DNA of 64,000 bases from Flavobacteriaceae bacterium (GCA_030148025.1 JASBUG010000023.1:124001-188000); one strand, 5' to 3'; shown: positions 1 through 8,280, numbered from the stretch's first letter. Notes: generated by a model from the letters alone, not told the origin. Numbers and translations are program-made.

Positions 1-668
1 CCAATTATAAGGGCAATAATAATAAATGAGAAAATTGAAAATGCTTTCGATTTAAACGATTTGTACTTATAGGTAATTCCGTAAGAAATTAGAAAAGGTA
101 ATAATAATGCATACAGGGAAACAGGACCTTTACATAAAATTGAAAACCCAAAAAACACACCTGCAATTAGCGTGTGTTTCCAATAGTTTTTTGATTTTTC
201 AAATAATTGAAATAAGTGCAAAATAGCAACAAGCATAAAACCATGAGTAAAAATATCCCACGGAGCTTCAATAATTATTCCTACTACATAGAAAGATGTA
301 ATAGTAATTAATGCATTTATAAAGGACTGTAATTTGTTGTCAAGAAGCTGATTGCTCAAAAGGTATGAAGCAATCCCAGTGAGTATAACCATTAGTATTC
401 CTGGTAGTCTAAAAGCAAAAACACTTTTGGCTCCAAATATAATGCTGGAAAATGCCGCTAGCCAAGTAGGTAAAGGAGGTTTTTGATAACGGGGTTCGCC
501 ATTCATTGTAGTAAGAAGCCAGTTACCATCATTTATCATTTCTCTTGCTGTAATAAAATTACGAGCTTCCATGATAGTAACATCTAGCGTACTAATATTA
601 ATGCATAGCATTAATAGAACTATTATTATAATAGAAATTACAGGATGTTCCTCAATTTTCCTCAGCAT
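1..668 (-). CDS. GT39 (ArnT/PMT-like) membrane glycosyltransferase, partial
   Basis: Integral-membrane glycosyltransferase of the GT39/ArnT type, which moves a sugar from a polyprenyl-phosphate carrier to an acceptor on the periplasmic side. The gene runs off the left edge, so only about the first 222 residues are visible. A first membrane segment (about 8-25) is followed by a periplasmic loop with an acidic LDVTIMEAR stretch and the QKPPLPTWL motif typical of the family, then more hydrophobic segments including a CKGPVSLYALLLPF stretch. I chose the ATG at 668, which lies 17 bases inside the end of the LAB_N gene, so the two are probably co-transcribed with the GT2 gene upstream. The sugar and the acceptor cannot be told from sequence; lipid A or another envelope lipid is a guess. 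Confidence 0.8.
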   Translation of the reverse strand, partial: MLRKIEEHPVISIIIIVLLMLCINISTLDVTIMEARNFITAREMINDGNWLLTTMNGEPRYQKPPLPTWLAAFSSIIFGAKSVFAFRLPGILMVILTGIASYLLSNQLLDNKLQSFINALITITSFYVVGIIIEAPWDIFTHGFMLVAILHLFQLFEKSKNYWKHTLIAGVFFGFSILCKGPVSLYALLLPFLISYGITYKYKSFKSKAFSIFSFIIIALII

Positions 669-1284
669 CTTGTTTATGTAAAAGAATTAGATTTCTAATA
701 TAAATAATCGAACCTAAAAGATGTCCGATAAATAGCACAGGATCCTTTCTGTTTATGGCATAAATTAGAATCAATAATGATCCTACAAGGCTTAATAACC
801 AAAAACCTAAAGGCAATGAGGATGTTTTTTTATACTCAGAATAGATCCATTGATATACAAAGCGTAAGGTGAAAACTACTTGCGAAATAATTCCTAACCA
901 AAGTAACCATGAAGGGATAGCTTCATTTCTGAAAAGTACATCTCTGTCGATGACATTATTGTTAAAATAATAAATGGCAATTAAGGTTGGTATACTATAA
1001 AGGAATAACCTTAAAGACCAATGGAGCTTTTGCCATTCATTTTGTAATTGAAGATTTCTAATATAAATAAAGTACGTCAAGGTTTGCCCTAGCATAATAG
1101 CGAAATCGTCTCTTAAATACCCATAAATAAATAATAAAAAAGAAGCAATTAAACTAAGCGTCCAGAATAGAGTTGGGGTAATTACTTTGCGCTGCTTTTC
1201 GGAAGTAATCCACTGTATAATTAACCTTGATGAAAACAGAATTTGAGCAATAAACCCAATAGTATATATTAACCAGTTACTCAT
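652..1284 (-). CDS. Tandem LAB_N (lipid A biosynthesis N-terminal domain) membrane protein
   Basis: Small polytopic inner-membrane protein built from two copies of the LAB_N domain (lipid-A-disaccharide synthase N-terminal domain family). Copy one covers about residues 5-82 and copy two about 127-205. Each has the same order: a helix with QxxFxxRxxxQWxxSE (FSSRLIIQWITSE; FTLRFVYQWIYSE), a helix of FW-LSL type, a helix ending in a charged turn, and a final GQTLTYFIYIRNL / GHLLGSIIYIRNL helix. It lies between a GT2 polyprenyl-phosphate sugar synthase and a GT39 transferase, overlapping both by a few bases. That order suggests it helps move or present the lipid-linked sugar, perhaps as a flippase-like partner; this is inference. 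It is not LpxB, because no catalytic GT19 domain is present. Confidence 0.8.
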   Translation of the reverse strand: MSNWLIYTIGFIAQILFSSRLIIQWITSEKQRKVITPTLFWTLSLIASFLLFIYGYLRDDFAIMLGQTLTYFIYIRNLQLQNEWQKLHWSLRLFLYSIPTLIAIYYFNNNVIDRDVLFRNEAIPSWLLWLGIISQVVFTLRFVYQWIYSEYKKTSSLPLGFWLLSLVGSLLILIYAINRKDPVLFIGHLLGSIIYIRNLILLHKQDAEEN

Positions 1285-1997
1285 TAACTTTGTTTAGCTA
1301 CTTCGTAATTTATATACTTTCGTTTCATCCATAAATATGCAAAACAATCACTTAAAGGACCTAAAAGCCTGTTCCATAAACCAAATTTTGCTTGTCCAGC
1401 GATGCGTGGAAAATGTTGTACAGGAATTTGAATGATCTTTCCATTTTGAAGCAATATCATTGCAGGAAGAAACCTATGAAGTCCTTTAAACATAGGAATA
1501 CGTTTAGCATAATCTGTTTTAATAACCTTTAAAGGACAACCAGTATCGTCCATACCATCATGAGTGAAGGCACGTCTAATACCATTTGCAATTTTTGAAG
1601 ACATATTTTTTACAAACGAGTCTTTTCTATTAGCACGAACTCCAGTTACTAGATCATACTCTCCAATATGTTCTAATAACAGGTTGAAATCTTCCGGAGC
1701 TGTTTGTAGATCAGAATCAATATAACCAACAAGTTCGGTTTTAGTATGATCAAAACCAGCTTTTATTGCAGCACTCAACCCTCGATTTTCTTTAAAAGAA
1801 ATAAAATTAAAGTTCTCATGTCGTTCACAAATACCTTCAATTAAATTTTGGCTATTGTCTTTAGAACCATCATTTACAAACAAAATACATGTTGGAACTA
1901 GTGCTGTTTTAGAGTAGGTAAGTAGCTCGTTTTCTACGCGTTGCAGATTGTCTTCTTCGTTATAAACGGGTACTACAATAGTAAATTGGTAATTCAT
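1284..1997 (-). CDS. GT2 polyprenyl-phosphate sugar synthase (ArnC/DPM1-like)
   Basis: Family 2 glycosyltransferase of the dolichol-/undecaprenyl-phosphate sugar synthase kind, which charges a polyprenyl phosphate with a sugar on the cytoplasmic side. The 237-residue protein opens with the GT-A nucleotide-binding strand FTIVVPVYNEEDNL, has the FVNDGSKDNS motif near residue 43 and the metal-binding YIDSDLQTAPED motif near 92. It lacks the C-terminal membrane helices of full ArnC; the membrane part may be supplied by the neighbouring LAB_N protein. Its stop overlaps the LAB_N start, and the GT39 transferase follows, giving a synthase, membrane protein, transferase order. Donor sugar unknown. 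Confidence 0.82.
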   Translation of the reverse strand: MNYQFTIVVPVYNEEDNLQRVENELLTYSKTALVPTCILFVNDGSKDNSQNLIEGICERHENFNFISFKENRGLSAAIKAGFDHTKTELVGYIDSDLQTAPEDFNLLLEHIGEYDLVTGVRANRKDSFVKNMSSKIANGIRRAFTHDGMDDTGCPLKVIKTDYAKRIPMFKGLHRFLPAMILLQNGKIIQIPVQHFPRIAGQAKFGLWNRLLGPLSDCFAYLWMKRKYINYEVAKQS

Positions 1998-2017
1998 CCA
2001 AATTTTATTTTGTGCTA

Positions 2018-2025
2018 CAAAAGTA
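2018..2025 (-). promoter_or_regulatory. Candidate -7 element for the GT2/LAB_N/GT39 operon
   Basis: On the minus strand this reads TACTTTTG, a match to the Bacteroidota -7 consensus TAnnTTTG, 21 bases upstream of the GT2 start at 1997. No clear -33 TTG/TTTG is visible, so this is suggestive only. Confidence 0.35.
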
Positions 2026-2101
2026 TTCTTTTTTAGATTAACTCATTAGCATACTGTTCTAAATATAAAAAAGGTAGTAAATTGCATCAAAATTGAAATT
2101 A

Positions 2102-3040
2102 ATGAAAGTATTAGTTACAGGTGTAGCAGGTTTTATTGGATCTCATACAGCAGAACGACTAACGAAAATGGGGCACGATGTTTTAGGTGTAGACAATTTT
2201 TGTGATTATTATAGTCTAGAATTAAAACAAATGAATGCTGATGCTGTAAAGGATAGTGGAGTAGAGATAATTAATTTAGATCTGAGAACATCCAACTTAA
2301 AAGAATTGTTACCACTAGATATAGACTATATTTTTCATTTTGCTGCGCAACCAGGAATTTCGGCTAGTTCTAGTTTTGAGGATTACTTTACAAATAATAT
2401 TATTGCTACAAAAAATCTTATAGACTATGCTTTGGCATGTGAAGATTTTAAAATGTTTGCAAACATAGGTACCTCGTCTATTTATGGCCTTGAAGCTACG
2501 TTTCCAGAAGATGTGGCACCAAAGCCAGCATCTCATTATGGTGTAACAAAACTAGCAGCAGAACAGCTGGTGCTTCAAAAAAGTAGAGAGCAACAAATGC
2601 AATCCTGCTCATTACGTTTGTATTCGGTAATAGGTCCTAGGGAACGTCCAGAGAAAATGTATACAAAACTAATTGCCTGCGGTTTAAACGATGAAGCATT
2701 TCCATTATATGAAGGTAGTAATACACATTTACGTAGCTTTACCTATGTAGGAGATATTGTTGACGGAGTTGTGAGTGTTATAGGTAATGAAGAAAAAGTA
2801 AATGGTGAAATTATAAATCTTGGTACTGAAGTAGAACATACGACACAAGAAGGAATTGAAGCTGTAGAAGCTGTATTAGGGAAACAAATTGCTATGAATA
2901 TTATTCCTAAAAGAGCTGGAGATCAACTACGTACTAAGGCTAATATTGATAAAGCGAGGCGTTTGCTTAACTATAATCCACAAACTTCATTGATGGATAG
3001 TGTACGTTCTCAGGTAGAATGGTATAAAGCCAATTTTTAG
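2102..3040 (+). CDS. NAD-dependent epimerase/dehydratase, UDP-glucuronate 4-epimerase-like
   Basis: Extended short-chain dehydrogenase that interconverts or modifies nucleotide sugars in the cytoplasm; the nearest recognisable type is UDP-glucuronate 4-epimerase. The protein starts MKVLVTGVAGFIGSH, giving the GxxGxxG NAD-binding motif. It has the HFAAQPG motif, TSSIYG with the catalytic Ser/Thr region, and SHYGVTK containing the YxxxK pair. A TTG codon nine bases upstream (2093) would add three residues, but I prefer the ATG at 2102 because it opens directly on the Rossmann strand. It stands alone on the plus strand between two minus-strand membrane glycosyltransferase groups, whose donor sugar it may supply. 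Exact substrate is not proven. Confidence 0.8.
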   Translation: MKVLVTGVAGFIGSHTAERLTKMGHDVLGVDNFCDYYSLELKQMNADAVKDSGVEIINLDLRTSNLKELLPLDIDYIFHFAAQPGISASSSFEDYFTNNIIATKNLIDYALACEDFKMFANIGTSSIYGLEATFPEDVAPKPASHYGVTKLAAEQLVLQKSREQQMQSCSLRLYSVIGPRERPEKMYTKLIACGLNDEAFPLYEGSNTHLRSFTYVGDIVDGVVSVIGNEEKVNGEIINLGTEVEHTTQEGIEAVEAVLGKQIAMNIIPKRAGDQLRTKANIDKARRLLNYNPQTSLMDSVRSQVEWYKANF

Positions 3041-3044
3041 GTCT

Positions 3045-4466
3045 CTACTTTTTATATTTAAAAACCGACGTTTTTTTGCTAGAATCAATGCGAACCATCT
3101 TTTCTAAATAGATATTTGGTATTTGTTTCAGGCGTTTATTTTTTACCATCATAATAAATGATTCATCATTTTTAAATATTGAATCTAACTGATTTTTTTC
3201 AATAGCTTTGGCTTTGCCTTTAGTATAAAACTGTCCGGAGTGCGATTTACTATGCCAGTAATAAATTGGTGTTCCTAGATATAAATCATCAGGGTTTAAA
3301 TTATCTATGACATATTTATCGGTATTTAGTGTAGGACTTATAGAGTTCTGTATAATTGGAAACACTAAGGTGGCTACTATAACTAGAACAGGAAAAATAG
3401 AACCTAGGGTTAGTATCAGTTTTTTTCTTTTCAGGTCATTCCAATAGTGAATTACCAACAAAGCTATTGGGATAGTTACAGGCAGCGTATACGTATGTAA
3501 AATGTTTTTGGAAGCTGTAAAAAAGAAAGGTGTCCAGAGAAGCCATAGTAACAAAAAACTAACCCATTTATGCTTAAAAATATGTTTACGTTCTTTCCAT
3601 AATTTTATAATAACTATTTGTATCCAAGGAAACGCAAACAGTAATAGAAATACCCAGATCATACCAAGAGGTTGTCTGTGACCGCTACCATATAAGTCGC
3701 CTTCCCATCCAGAGACTAGAAAACGCTTAAAATGCTCGCCAACAATAAAATAATCAATAAACCCAGGGGTTTTATTTTCTGCCATTAAATACCATGGAAT
3801 AGATATAAGTGCTGTGATAATAGTTCCTGAAATCCATGGAAGTCGCGACCATAAGTCTTTTATTTTTATTCTGTGTATTATTAACCAAATAAAAATTGGT
3901 GGTCCAGTAAGTACTATAACCAGAGGGCCTTTTGATAATAATCCTAATCCTAATCCAATAAAAAATAAATAATTCCAATAAGAGGAAGTTTCGTTCTGTA
4001 TGGATTTCCAAAATGATAGCATTATTAAAGTAATGCTAAAGCATAAAGCGGTATCTGTTGATACTACACCAGCATGCAATAAAAATTCTGGAGTGGTTAA
4101 TAAAATAAAAGCAGGTAAATAGAAATCAATATTTAATTTTTTTACCCATTTAGTGATCATTATAACAAGAAACAAGCAAATCAAGAAATAAGGTAATCTT
4201 GCAGCAATTTCGTTAACACCAAATAACTGATAACTTGCTGCAGACAACCAAGTTGAAAGTGGTGGTTTTGCCCAGAAAGGAACACCATAGTCAATTTGAG
4301 GAACCACCCATTGATTGGTCTCGTGCATTATCCTTGCTATTTCAGCATATCGAGATTCTGTTTTGTCGAGCAAAGGAATAATTCCTGTTAAAACAAATCG
4401 AGCAATGATCACCAAAATGACTGTATAGAATATGTAGGCTGAGTTGTTTTTATTGTTGCTTGACAT
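3045..4466 (-). CDS. GT39 (ArnT/PMT-like) membrane glycosyltransferase
   Basis: Complete relative of the transferase at the left edge: an integral-membrane protein that would transfer a sugar from a polyprenyl-phosphate donor. With the ATG at 4466 it has 473 residues and opens with a hydrophobic helix. The first periplasmic loop carries LDKTESRYAEIARIM, with the acidic and Arg residues of the GT39 active site, and WAKPPLSTWL. A further SKGPLVIVLTGPP loop and about ten membrane helices follow, then a soluble C-terminal tail of about 90 residues. A longer reading from 4529 would overlap the GT2 gene by 50 bases and add a charged stretch before the first helix, so I reject it. The GT2 gene ends 13 bases upstream, forming a synthase-transferase pair. 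Confidence 0.83.
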   Translation of the reverse strand: MSSNNKNNSAYIFYTVILVIIARFVLTGIIPLLDKTESRYAEIARIMHETNQWVVPQIDYGVPFWAKPPLSTWLSAASYQLFGVNEIAARLPYFLICLFLVIMITKWVKKLNIDFYLPAFILLTTPEFLLHAGVVSTDTALCFSITLIMLSFWKSIQNETSSYWNYLFFIGLGLGLLSKGPLVIVLTGPPIFIWLIIHRIKIKDLWSRLPWISGTIITALISIPWYLMAENKTPGFIDYFIVGEHFKRFLVSGWEGDLYGSGHRQPLGMIWVFLLLFAFPWIQIVIIKLWKERKHIFKHKWVSFLLLWLLWTPFFFTASKNILHTYTLPVTIPIALLVIHYWNDLKRKKLILTLGSIFPVLVIVATLVFPIIQNSISPTLNTDKYVIDNLNPDDLYLGTPIYYWHSKSHSGQFYTKGKAKAIEKNQLDSIFKNDESFIMMVKNKRLKQIPNIYLEKMVRIDSSKKTSVFKYKK

Positions 4467-4479
4467 AAGTGTTGGTCTC

Positions 4480-5244
4480 TTAATTTTTATAGTTAGACTT
4501 GCAAACTTTATTGATTCTATACAAATCAATCCAAAGTTTAAAGAAGTATGTTAGTTTTACTTTAGAGTCCCCTTGATCTACCCATCTTTTTAGTGGAATC
4601 TCTAGCATATGGTTCTTTGCATCTTCTTTTCCATAATACACCATTATCCTATTAAAAATTTCAACATCAAATAACCATTTTGATATAAAAGGATCTTTAA
4701 ATGCAATTTCGGCTAGCTCTTTTGTGAATAATTTACAACCACATTGTGTATCATAAACCTTTAAATCTAGAATGTTAGAAATAGCGGTAGCTATAATACG
4801 TCCGATTAAAAATCTTGATTTACTTCGTTCTATGGTCGATCCAACTTTCATAATTCTAGAGCCAAAAACAAAGCTAGTAGTTTCATTGAAGTATGACGTA
4901 AGTGAGTAGCATTCTTCTAACGAGGTGGCTAAATCGGCATCTAAATAAGCTATGAATTGATATTTGTACGTGTTGTTGCAGTGAGCAAAAGCAGTTCTTA
5001 TGGCTTCAGCTTTCCCCTGATTATTTTCGCAGGCTACAACCGTAACATTGTTTGGGTATTCTTTTTTAAAAGAGTTTAAAATTTCAAGGGTTTTATCTGT
5101 AGAACCATCATCAACAAAACAAAGAATGACATCTTGATGGTGTTTTATGAAGTTAAAATATGCTTCTTTTGAAAGCCCTTTTTCTTCATTATAGCAAGGT
5201 ATAATGATGCATAAATTAAAATCAGCGTTCAACAAATGATTCAT
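4480..5244 (-). CDS. GT2 dolichyl/undecaprenyl-phosphate glucosyltransferase-like
   Basis: Soluble family 2 glycosyltransferase of the dolichyl-phosphate beta-glucosyltransferase/DPM kind, 254 residues. Visible motifs are CIIIPCYNEEKGL at the start, CFVDDGSTDKT near residue 41, YLDADLATS near 98 as the metal-binding site, and VYDTQCGCKLFT near 158, which is typical of this subgroup. It is followed after 13 bases by the GT39 transferase that could use its lipid-linked product. Together they form a second synthase/transferase pair next to the 1-2 kb group, separated only by the epimerase gene. Donor sugar and acceptor unknown. Confidence 0.83.
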   Translation of the reverse strand: MNHLLNADFNLCIIIPCYNEEKGLSKEAYFNFIKHHQDVILCFVDDGSTDKTLEILNSFKKEYPNNVTVVACENNQGKAEAIRTAFAHCNNTYKYQFIAYLDADLATSLEECYSLTSYFNETTSFVFGSRIMKVGSTIERSKSRFLIGRIIATAISNILDLKVYDTQCGCKLFTKELAEIAFKDPFISKWLFDVEIFNRIMVYYGKEDAKNHMLEIPLKRWVDQGDSKVKLTYFFKLWIDLYRINKVCKSNYKN

Positions 5245-5284
5245 GTATTACAGCATTTAAAGGGCGCAAGGTAATCAAAAATGC

Positions 5285-6364
5285 TCATATCATTTTTAAT
5301 AAGATATCGGCAGCAGCAAACGGTGTAGTTTTAGCTTCTTCAATTCGTTTTAATTGCTCTTTTAATTCTTTCTTTATAGTTGTATTGTTGTAGAAATCAT
5401 GTTTTAACCGAGATTCAATTGTTTGAAGTAGCCAAAATTTGTTTTGTTCATTTCGCTTTTCATTAAAATACGAATTGTTCTTAGTTAAACTAATATAGTC
5501 TGTTATCATATTCCAAACAGTATCTATACCAGTATTGTCTAAAGCACTGCATAAAGAAACTTTTGGCGTCCATGAAGATTCTTTTTCCGGATATAAATGT
5601 AAAGCTCTGTTAAACTCAACTTTTGCAAGTTTGGCTCTTTTTAGGTTGTCACCATCAGCTTTATTAATTACAATAGCATCAGCCATTTCAATAATGCCTC
5701 TTTTAATACCTTGTAATTCATCACCAGCACCAGCAAGTTTTAGCAGTAGGAAAAAATCGACCATACTATGTACTGTAGTTTCACTTTGCCCAACGCCAAC
5801 GGTTTCAATAATTATGGTATCAAATCCAGCGGCTTCACAAAGTATGATGGTTTCACGTGTTTTTCTAGCAACTCCTCCTAAAGAATCTCCAGATGCAGAA
5901 GGTCTTATAAAAGCATTTGGCGTTTTTACCAAATCTTCCATTCTAGTTTTATCGCCTAAAATACTTCCTTTAGAGATAGAACTACTCGGGTCGACCGCTA
6001 ATATTGCAACTTTTTTATTAAGAGCAATTACGTGTTTACCCAGAGCTTCAATAAAAGTGCTTTTTCCAACTCCCGGAACTCCAGTAACTCCAATCCTTAC
6101 CGATTTATTTGCATGTGGTAAGCAAGCTTTAATTATGGTATTGGCTTTTTCTAAATGTTTAGCGTTTTTGCTTTCAATTAAGGTTATAGCTCTACTTAAA
6201 GACGTTATATTACCTTTTAAAATACCATCAATTAATTCTTGAGCAGAAGGTTGTTTTCTTCGTTTGGTTACAATTTTTGAAATGGCTTCATTGTCTGTGG
6301 TTTGTGGTGGAACAATTCCATCCTTTTCGTGAAGCGCTGTTTTATGTTTTTTTTGATTTTGCAA
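5285..6364 (-). CDS. meaB: Methylmalonyl-CoA mutase-associated GTPase MeaB (ArgK)
   Basis: G3E-family GTPase that guards and helps load adenosylcobalamin onto methylmalonyl-CoA mutase; the family was once called ArgK. The 359-residue protein has the P-loop GVPGVGKST at about 95-103, AVDPSSSISKGSILGDKTRM and FIRPSASGDSLGG as the conserved MeaB loops, ETVGVGQSE (switch/Walker B) and the guanine-specificity motif NKADGDN. A TTG codon is the start that fits; no ATG lies nearby in frame. It lies 4 bases downstream of the DUF2911 gene and may be read with it. The mutase itself is not in the window, but a PduO-type cobalamin adenosyltransferase is about 8 kb away. Confidence 0.95.
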   Translation of the reverse strand: MQNQKKHKTALHEKDGIVPPQTTDNEAISKIVTKRRKQPSAQELIDGILKGNITSLSRAITLIESKNAKHLEKANTIIKACLPHANKSVRIGVTGVPGVGKSTFIEALGKHVIALNKKVAILAVDPSSSISKGSILGDKTRMEDLVKTPNAFIRPSASGDSLGGVARKTRETIILCEAAGFDTIIIETVGVGQSETTVHSMVDFFLLLKLAGAGDELQGIKRGIIEMADAIVINKADGDNLKRAKLAKVEFNRALHLYPEKESSWTPKVSLCSALDNTGIDTVWNMITDYISLTKNNSYFNEKRNEQNKFWLLQTIESRLKHDFYNNTTIKKELKEQLKRIEEAKTTPFAAADILLKMI

Positions 6365-6368
6365 AGTA

Positions 6369-6923
6369 CTATTTTAAAGGAACAACAATTTTAACATCGT
6401 CCCAAGCCATAGTTAAAGATAAGTTATCTGTAGAATTATCAAAAGCTATTGTGAATTGTTCTACGGTATTGGTTAATTTTTCTACAGGAACTTTAATGTT
6501 TATAACATCAAATTTTGGATCACGCATGGGTTTCATAGCATCATCAACTCCCCATTCATATTGCTTTGAATTAAAAATAACTTCCCAGAAGTTTTCTCCA
6601 GGAACCGTCCAGAGTGTATATTTTCCAACAGCAAGATAATCATCGCCAATTTTTAAAGGCTGGTTGGTTTCGAACGTAGTAGCTTCGTTTGCACCTGTTC
6701 TCCAAACTTTGTTATAAGCAACTAGACCGCCAAAAATATCTCGGTCTCTTTTAGAAGGTCTGTTATAAAAAACTTCAAGTTTTAAATCATTTAAAGAAAA
6801 CTCAACAGTATCTTTCGGACTTAAAGGTTTCTTTAAAATATCGCCGTTAGCATAGGCGTATAAAAATACTGCAATAGCTACGCCTAGTAGAAGAAAAATG
6901 ACAATTTTTAAAAACTTATTCAT
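6369..6923 (-). CDS. DUF2911 family exported/membrane-anchored protein
   Basis: Member of the DUF2911 family, common in Bacteroidota and without a known function. An N-terminal hydrophobic stretch (about residues 5-24) acts as a signal or anchor, followed by a beta-rich domain with the family's FYNRPSKRDRDIFGG, VWRTGANEATTFET and GKYTLWTVPGENFWEVIFN motifs and a C-terminal FTIAFDNSTDNLSLTMAWDD segment. Length of 184 residues is normal. It probably faces the periplasm. MeaB starts 4 bases downstream, but no functional link is evident. Confidence 0.85.
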   Translation of the reverse strand: MNKFLKIVIFLLLGVAIAVFLYAYANGDILKKPLSPKDTVEFSLNDLKLEVFYNRPSKRDRDIFGGLVAYNKVWRTGANEATTFETNQPLKIGDDYLAVGKYTLWTVPGENFWEVIFNSKQYEWGVDDAMKPMRDPKFDVINIKVPVEKLTNTVEQFTIAFDNSTDNLSLTMAWDDVKIVVPLK

Positions 6924-6969
6924 GAATTGTTTGTTATAAATTTAAGTAATTTGCTGTGTTAGTTGAACG

Positions 6970-6977
6970 CAAAATTA
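6970..6977 (-). promoter_or_regulatory. Candidate -7 element for the DUF2911-meaB unit
   Basis: Reads TAATTTTG on the minus strand, matching TAnnTTTG, 47 bases upstream of the DUF2911 start. No convincing -33 TTG is present at the usual spacing, so confidence is low. Confidence 0.35.
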
Positions 6978-7020
6978 TCACACTTTGTTTTATTAATTTA
7001 AAAAATTAGTAACTTTTTGC

Positions 7021-7043
7021 AACATCTTAATTTTTGCATCGTC
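7021..7043 (+). promoter_or_regulatory. Candidate ECF-type promoter of the sigma factor operon
   Basis: The sequence holds GCAAC (AAC at 7021-7023) and CGTC at 7040-7043 with 16 bases between AAC and CGTC. An AAC -35 core with a CGTC -10 core at about this spacing is the classic layout for promoters read by ECF sigma factors. It lies about 80 bases upstream of the ECF gene, with no good housekeeping TAnnTTTG element between, which suggests autoregulation. Confidence 0.5.
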
Positions 7044-7121
7044 TTTATGTTGAATTCTAATTAGAAAAATGATCTTTTTAAATTAAGAGATTATGAATAG
7101 AGCTAACCAAAACACCAATTA

Positions 7122-7679
7122 GTGAGTACATTAACAATAGATATTGTTGAGCAATGTAAACAAAACGACCGTAAGGCGCAGTTAAAGTTGTATAATCAAT
7201 ACTGCGATGGCATGTATATTGTAGCGAAGCGTTTTGTAAAGGATTCTTTTGAAGCCGAAGATATCGTGCAGGAGTCTTTTATAAAAGCTTTTCAAAAGTT
7301 ACATCAATATAAAGCTGAGGTTACATTTGGTGCTTGGTTAAAACGAATCGTCATTAATAAAAGTATCGATTTGCTAAAATCTAAAAAACAACAAATGTTG
7401 GAATTAGATGAGGTGCACCTAAAAGTAGTCGATTTAAATTATCAAGACGAATGGTTGGTAGACGACGCAATTACTTTAGACGAAGTAAAAGAAGCAATTA
7501 ACAAATTACCTGATAAGTATAGGTATGTGGTGATGCTATTTTTAATAGAAGGTTATGACCATCAAGAAATAGCTGAAATATTGAAGATTACTGAAGTAGC
7601 TTCAAGAACACAATTATCCAGAGGTAAAAATAAATTAAGAGAATTATTAACGCTTAAGCAAAATGGCACAAGATATTAG
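7122..7679 (+). CDS. ECF-family RNA polymerase sigma factor
   Basis: Group 4 (extracytoplasmic function) sigma factor that directs RNA polymerase to a stress or envelope regulon. In 185 residues it has sigma region 2 (about 20-90) with DSFEAEDIVQESFIKAF and the WLKRIVINKSIDLL -10-binding helix, and region 4 (about 125-178) with LPDKYRYVVMLFLIEGYDHQEIAEIL and the recognition helix ASRTQLSRGKNKLRELL. The start is a GTG; an in-frame TAA shortly upstream rules out any longer reading. A nine-codon reading frame (ATG 7093) ends in a TAG that overlaps this GTG. The next gene overlaps its 3' end by 17 bases and encodes a single-pass protein likely to be its anti-sigma factor. Confidence 0.92.
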   Translation: MSTLTIDIVEQCKQNDRKAQLKLYNQYCDGMYIVAKRFVKDSFEAEDIVQESFIKAFQKLHQYKAEVTFGAWLKRIVINKSIDLLKSKKQQMLELDEVHLKVVDLNYQDEWLVDDAITLDEVKEAINKLPDKYRYVVMLFLIEGYDHQEIAEILKITEVASRTQLSRGKNKLRELLTLKQNGTRY

Positions 7680-8259
7680 AAAACTATTTGAAGAAGAACA
7701 AAAGGTATTTAACGATAAAATGCCTAAAGGTCATGAAGCAAGATTTCTGGAAAAACTAGATGTAGAGCTACCTGTAAATGAAAAGCCTGTAAGAAAGCTG
7801 TTTTCATTTATCAATATAGCAGCAAGCGTTGTGCTTTTAATTGGCTTAGGTTATGGAGCGTTACAGTTTATAGGGAAAGAAACACCTGTTGATCCAGAAG
7901 GAACAGAAGTAGTAACAAATAACCCTGCAACTGAAACAGAAACGCCATTAGGAAAGCTATCGCCAGAATTAAAAAAAGTAGAAGATTATTATATAGCGAG
8001 TATCAATTTAGAATTGTCTAAAATGAAAATCACTCCTGAAAATAAAGAACTTTTTGATGGTTATTTAGCGCGATTGGAAGAACTTAATAAAGAATATGAA
8101 GTCCTTTCAAAAGAATTAACAGAATCTGGGCCATCAGAGCGTATTATTAATGCTTCTATAGAAAACTTAAAACTTCGTTTAAACTTAATGTATCGTCTTA
8201 AAGAAAAATTAAGTGAACTAAACAATGAAACAAATGGACTTGAACAAACTCAAGCCTAA
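7663..8259 (+). CDS. Putative single-pass anti-sigma factor
   Basis: I see no strong family motif, but the layout fits an anti-sigma factor. A short cytoplasmic part (about 1-44, MAQDIRKLFEEEQKVFNDK onward) is followed by one membrane helix (about 47-66) and a 130-residue periplasmic part that is mostly charged and probably coiled coil (SPELKKVEDYYIASINLEL; LKLRLNLMYRLKEKL). The 198-residue gene overlaps the ECF sigma gene and precedes the repeat protein by 21 bases. No HxxxCxxC zinc anti-sigma motif is present. Role is inferred from position and topology. Confidence 0.6.
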   Translation: MAQDIRKLFEEEQKVFNDKMPKGHEARFLEKLDVELPVNEKPVRKLFSFINIAASVVLLIGLGYGALQFIGKETPVDPEGTEVVTNNPATETETPLGKLSPELKKVEDYYIASINLELSKMKITPENKELFDGYLARLEELNKEYEVLSKELTESGPSERIINASIENLKLRLNLMYRLKEKLSELNNETNGLEQTQA

Positions 8260-8280
8260 CTATTAAAAGATAATCAAAAA

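Noticed and set aside
4467-4529. Longer N-terminus for the GT39 gene
   Set aside because: It would overlap the GT2 gene by 50 bases and put a charged leader before the first helix; the ATG at 4466 fits better.
5535-6242. 235-codon open frame on the plus strand
   Set aside because: Antisense shadow of meaB, which has complete family motifs; the plus-strand product has no recognisable domain.
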